Assembly: GCA_903831545.1 (NCBI GenBank)
Contig: CAIKYI010000114.1
Span: forward strand, 1-5,633
DNA length: 5,633 nucleotides
Reading direction: 5' to 3'
Source: an uncultured Methylobacter sp.
GTDB taxonomy: Bacteria > Pseudomonadota > Gammaproteobacteria > Methylococcales > Methylomonadaceae
Numbering within the stretch: the first letter of the stretch is position 1; every line of letters begins with the position of its first letter. The translations under genes were made by a program, and so were the position numbers. The notes below the pieces were generated by a model. The model saw only the letters and a program-made list of their open reading frames with translations. It searched no databases and was not told where the DNA came from. This document shows positions 5,080-5,633 of this stretch, in pieces.

Positions 5080-5633
5080 TTAAAACATATAACTCCAGGT
5101 GGTAGAAAATGCGCCGGTACGTTCAAGCTGATAGCCGTTAACTACATCTTTGACCGGTTGTAACCATTCAAAACTGACAGTATGGCCTGCAAAAGCGCCA
5201 TTCGGGGCCATCATTGTCACCCCCAAGCCCACATCCCAATAATGTCCACCGGTATTTTGCGGGTAATTAACGGTAGAGACCGTGTCATGTCCGATCTGGT
5301 TGGTGTTACTGCCATCCACAATCTGGGCAGGATTAATTTGATGGAGATCGCCCCTCACTTTATTTTGTTGGGTATATACGCCACGTACCGTTGCCGACAC
5401 CCAGTTAAACATGGAGTAACCCGCCCAGGCCGTTGCCTGGTATGTGTCGCCGAGGGCATAACCGGATTTATTCTGTTTTTCAAAGCGATTAACCGAGCTG
5501 TATTGAGCGCCCCAGAAAGCATCATCGAATTGGCCGTTATAAGTCAGACTTGGTTTAAAGTCCCAGGTGCCGCTGCCCGCCTGCATGCCGATGTCTTGTA
5601 GCACTTTAATTTTGACCGGATAAAAGGGTCCCA
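5080..5633 (-). CDS. Outer-membrane beta-barrel protein (transporter/MetA-type phenol-degradation family), C-terminal part
   Basis: The frame is open from the right edge for 183 residues to the TAA at 5082-5080, so the N-terminus and signal peptide lie outside. Alternating aromatic/polar strands with intervening loops are visible: GSGTWDFKPSLTYNG, WGAQYSSVNRF, GYALGDTYQATAWAGYS, WVSATVRGVY, then NTGGHYWDVGLGVTMMAP, HTVSFEWLQPV, and the final strand FSTTWSYMF. The C-terminal Phe with an aromatic three residues upstream is the standard BAM recognition signal. The GSGTxD...LTYxG...WGAQ...GYxLGD...TAW series resembles the family called transporter or MetA-pathway phenol degradation protein, found in the outer membrane of proteobacteria with mostly unproven substrates. 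A GTG at 5604 is not a credible start because the frame continues upstream with conserved-looking sequence. Outer-membrane barrel is confident; the family name is moderately so. Confidence 0.75.
   Translation of the reverse strand, partial: GPFYPVKIKVLQDIGMQAGSGTWDFKPSLTYNGQFDDAFWGAQYSSVNRFEKQNKSGYALGDTYQATAWAGYSMFNWVSATVRGVYTQQNKVRGDLHQINPAQIVDGSNTNQIGHDTVSTVNYPQNTGGHYWDVGLGVTMMAPNGAFAGHTVSFEWLQPVKDVVNGYQLERTGAFSTTWSYMF

Noticed and set aside
5182..5601. Long plus-strand open frame antisense to the outer-membrane barrel gene
   Set aside because: The minus strand shows coherent beta-strand patterning and a terminal aromatic; the plus frame has no recognisable domain and is a shadow of it.

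Overview
The window looks like chromosomal DNA from a gammaproteobacterium of moderate G+C. The evidence is the QmcA/NfeD pair (as in E. coli qmcA-ybbJ), a Gram-negative outer-membrane beta-barrel, and a REP-like palindrome built on GTTGGGTTA/TAACCCAAC. From memory, methanotrophs and related groups carry similar proteins and palindromes, but nothing here fixes the genus. No rRNA, tRNA, CRISPR array, IS element or phage gene is visible.

Left part (1-2137, all minus strand): a tightly packed operon read right to left. It encodes a QmcA-type SPFH/stomatin protein, an NfeD-family partner starting 1 nt after the qmcA stop, and a nucleosidase/phosphorylase-superfamily enzyme starting 2 nt after the NfeD stop. 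The last gene runs off the left edge. The first two form a known membrane pair; the nucleosidase is the unexpected third member.

Centre (2138-2340): a 203-nt divergent intergenic region. It holds the strong qmcA ribosome binding site, a small inverted repeat, a 13-bp direct repeat with one mismatch, and an imperfect palindrome over the likely -35 region of the rightward unit.

Middle (2341-3399, plus strand): a 100-residue two-helix membrane protein, then a membrane-anchored SAM methyltransferase in the same reading frame. The methyltransferase has no ATG; its best start is a CTG at 2659. Its catalytic half resembles the FAM173/ATPSCKMT family of lysine methyltransferases, which modify small membrane proteins. 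That makes the neighbouring helical-hairpin protein an attractive candidate substrate or partner.

Right part (3391-5633, minus strand): a fused multi-helix membrane/spermidine-synthase-like protein overlaps the methyltransferase tail-to-tail by 9 nt. Upstream of it are a near-leaderless promoter candidate, a REP-like inverted pair, and the C-terminal part of an outer-membrane beta-barrel protein that enters from the right edge.
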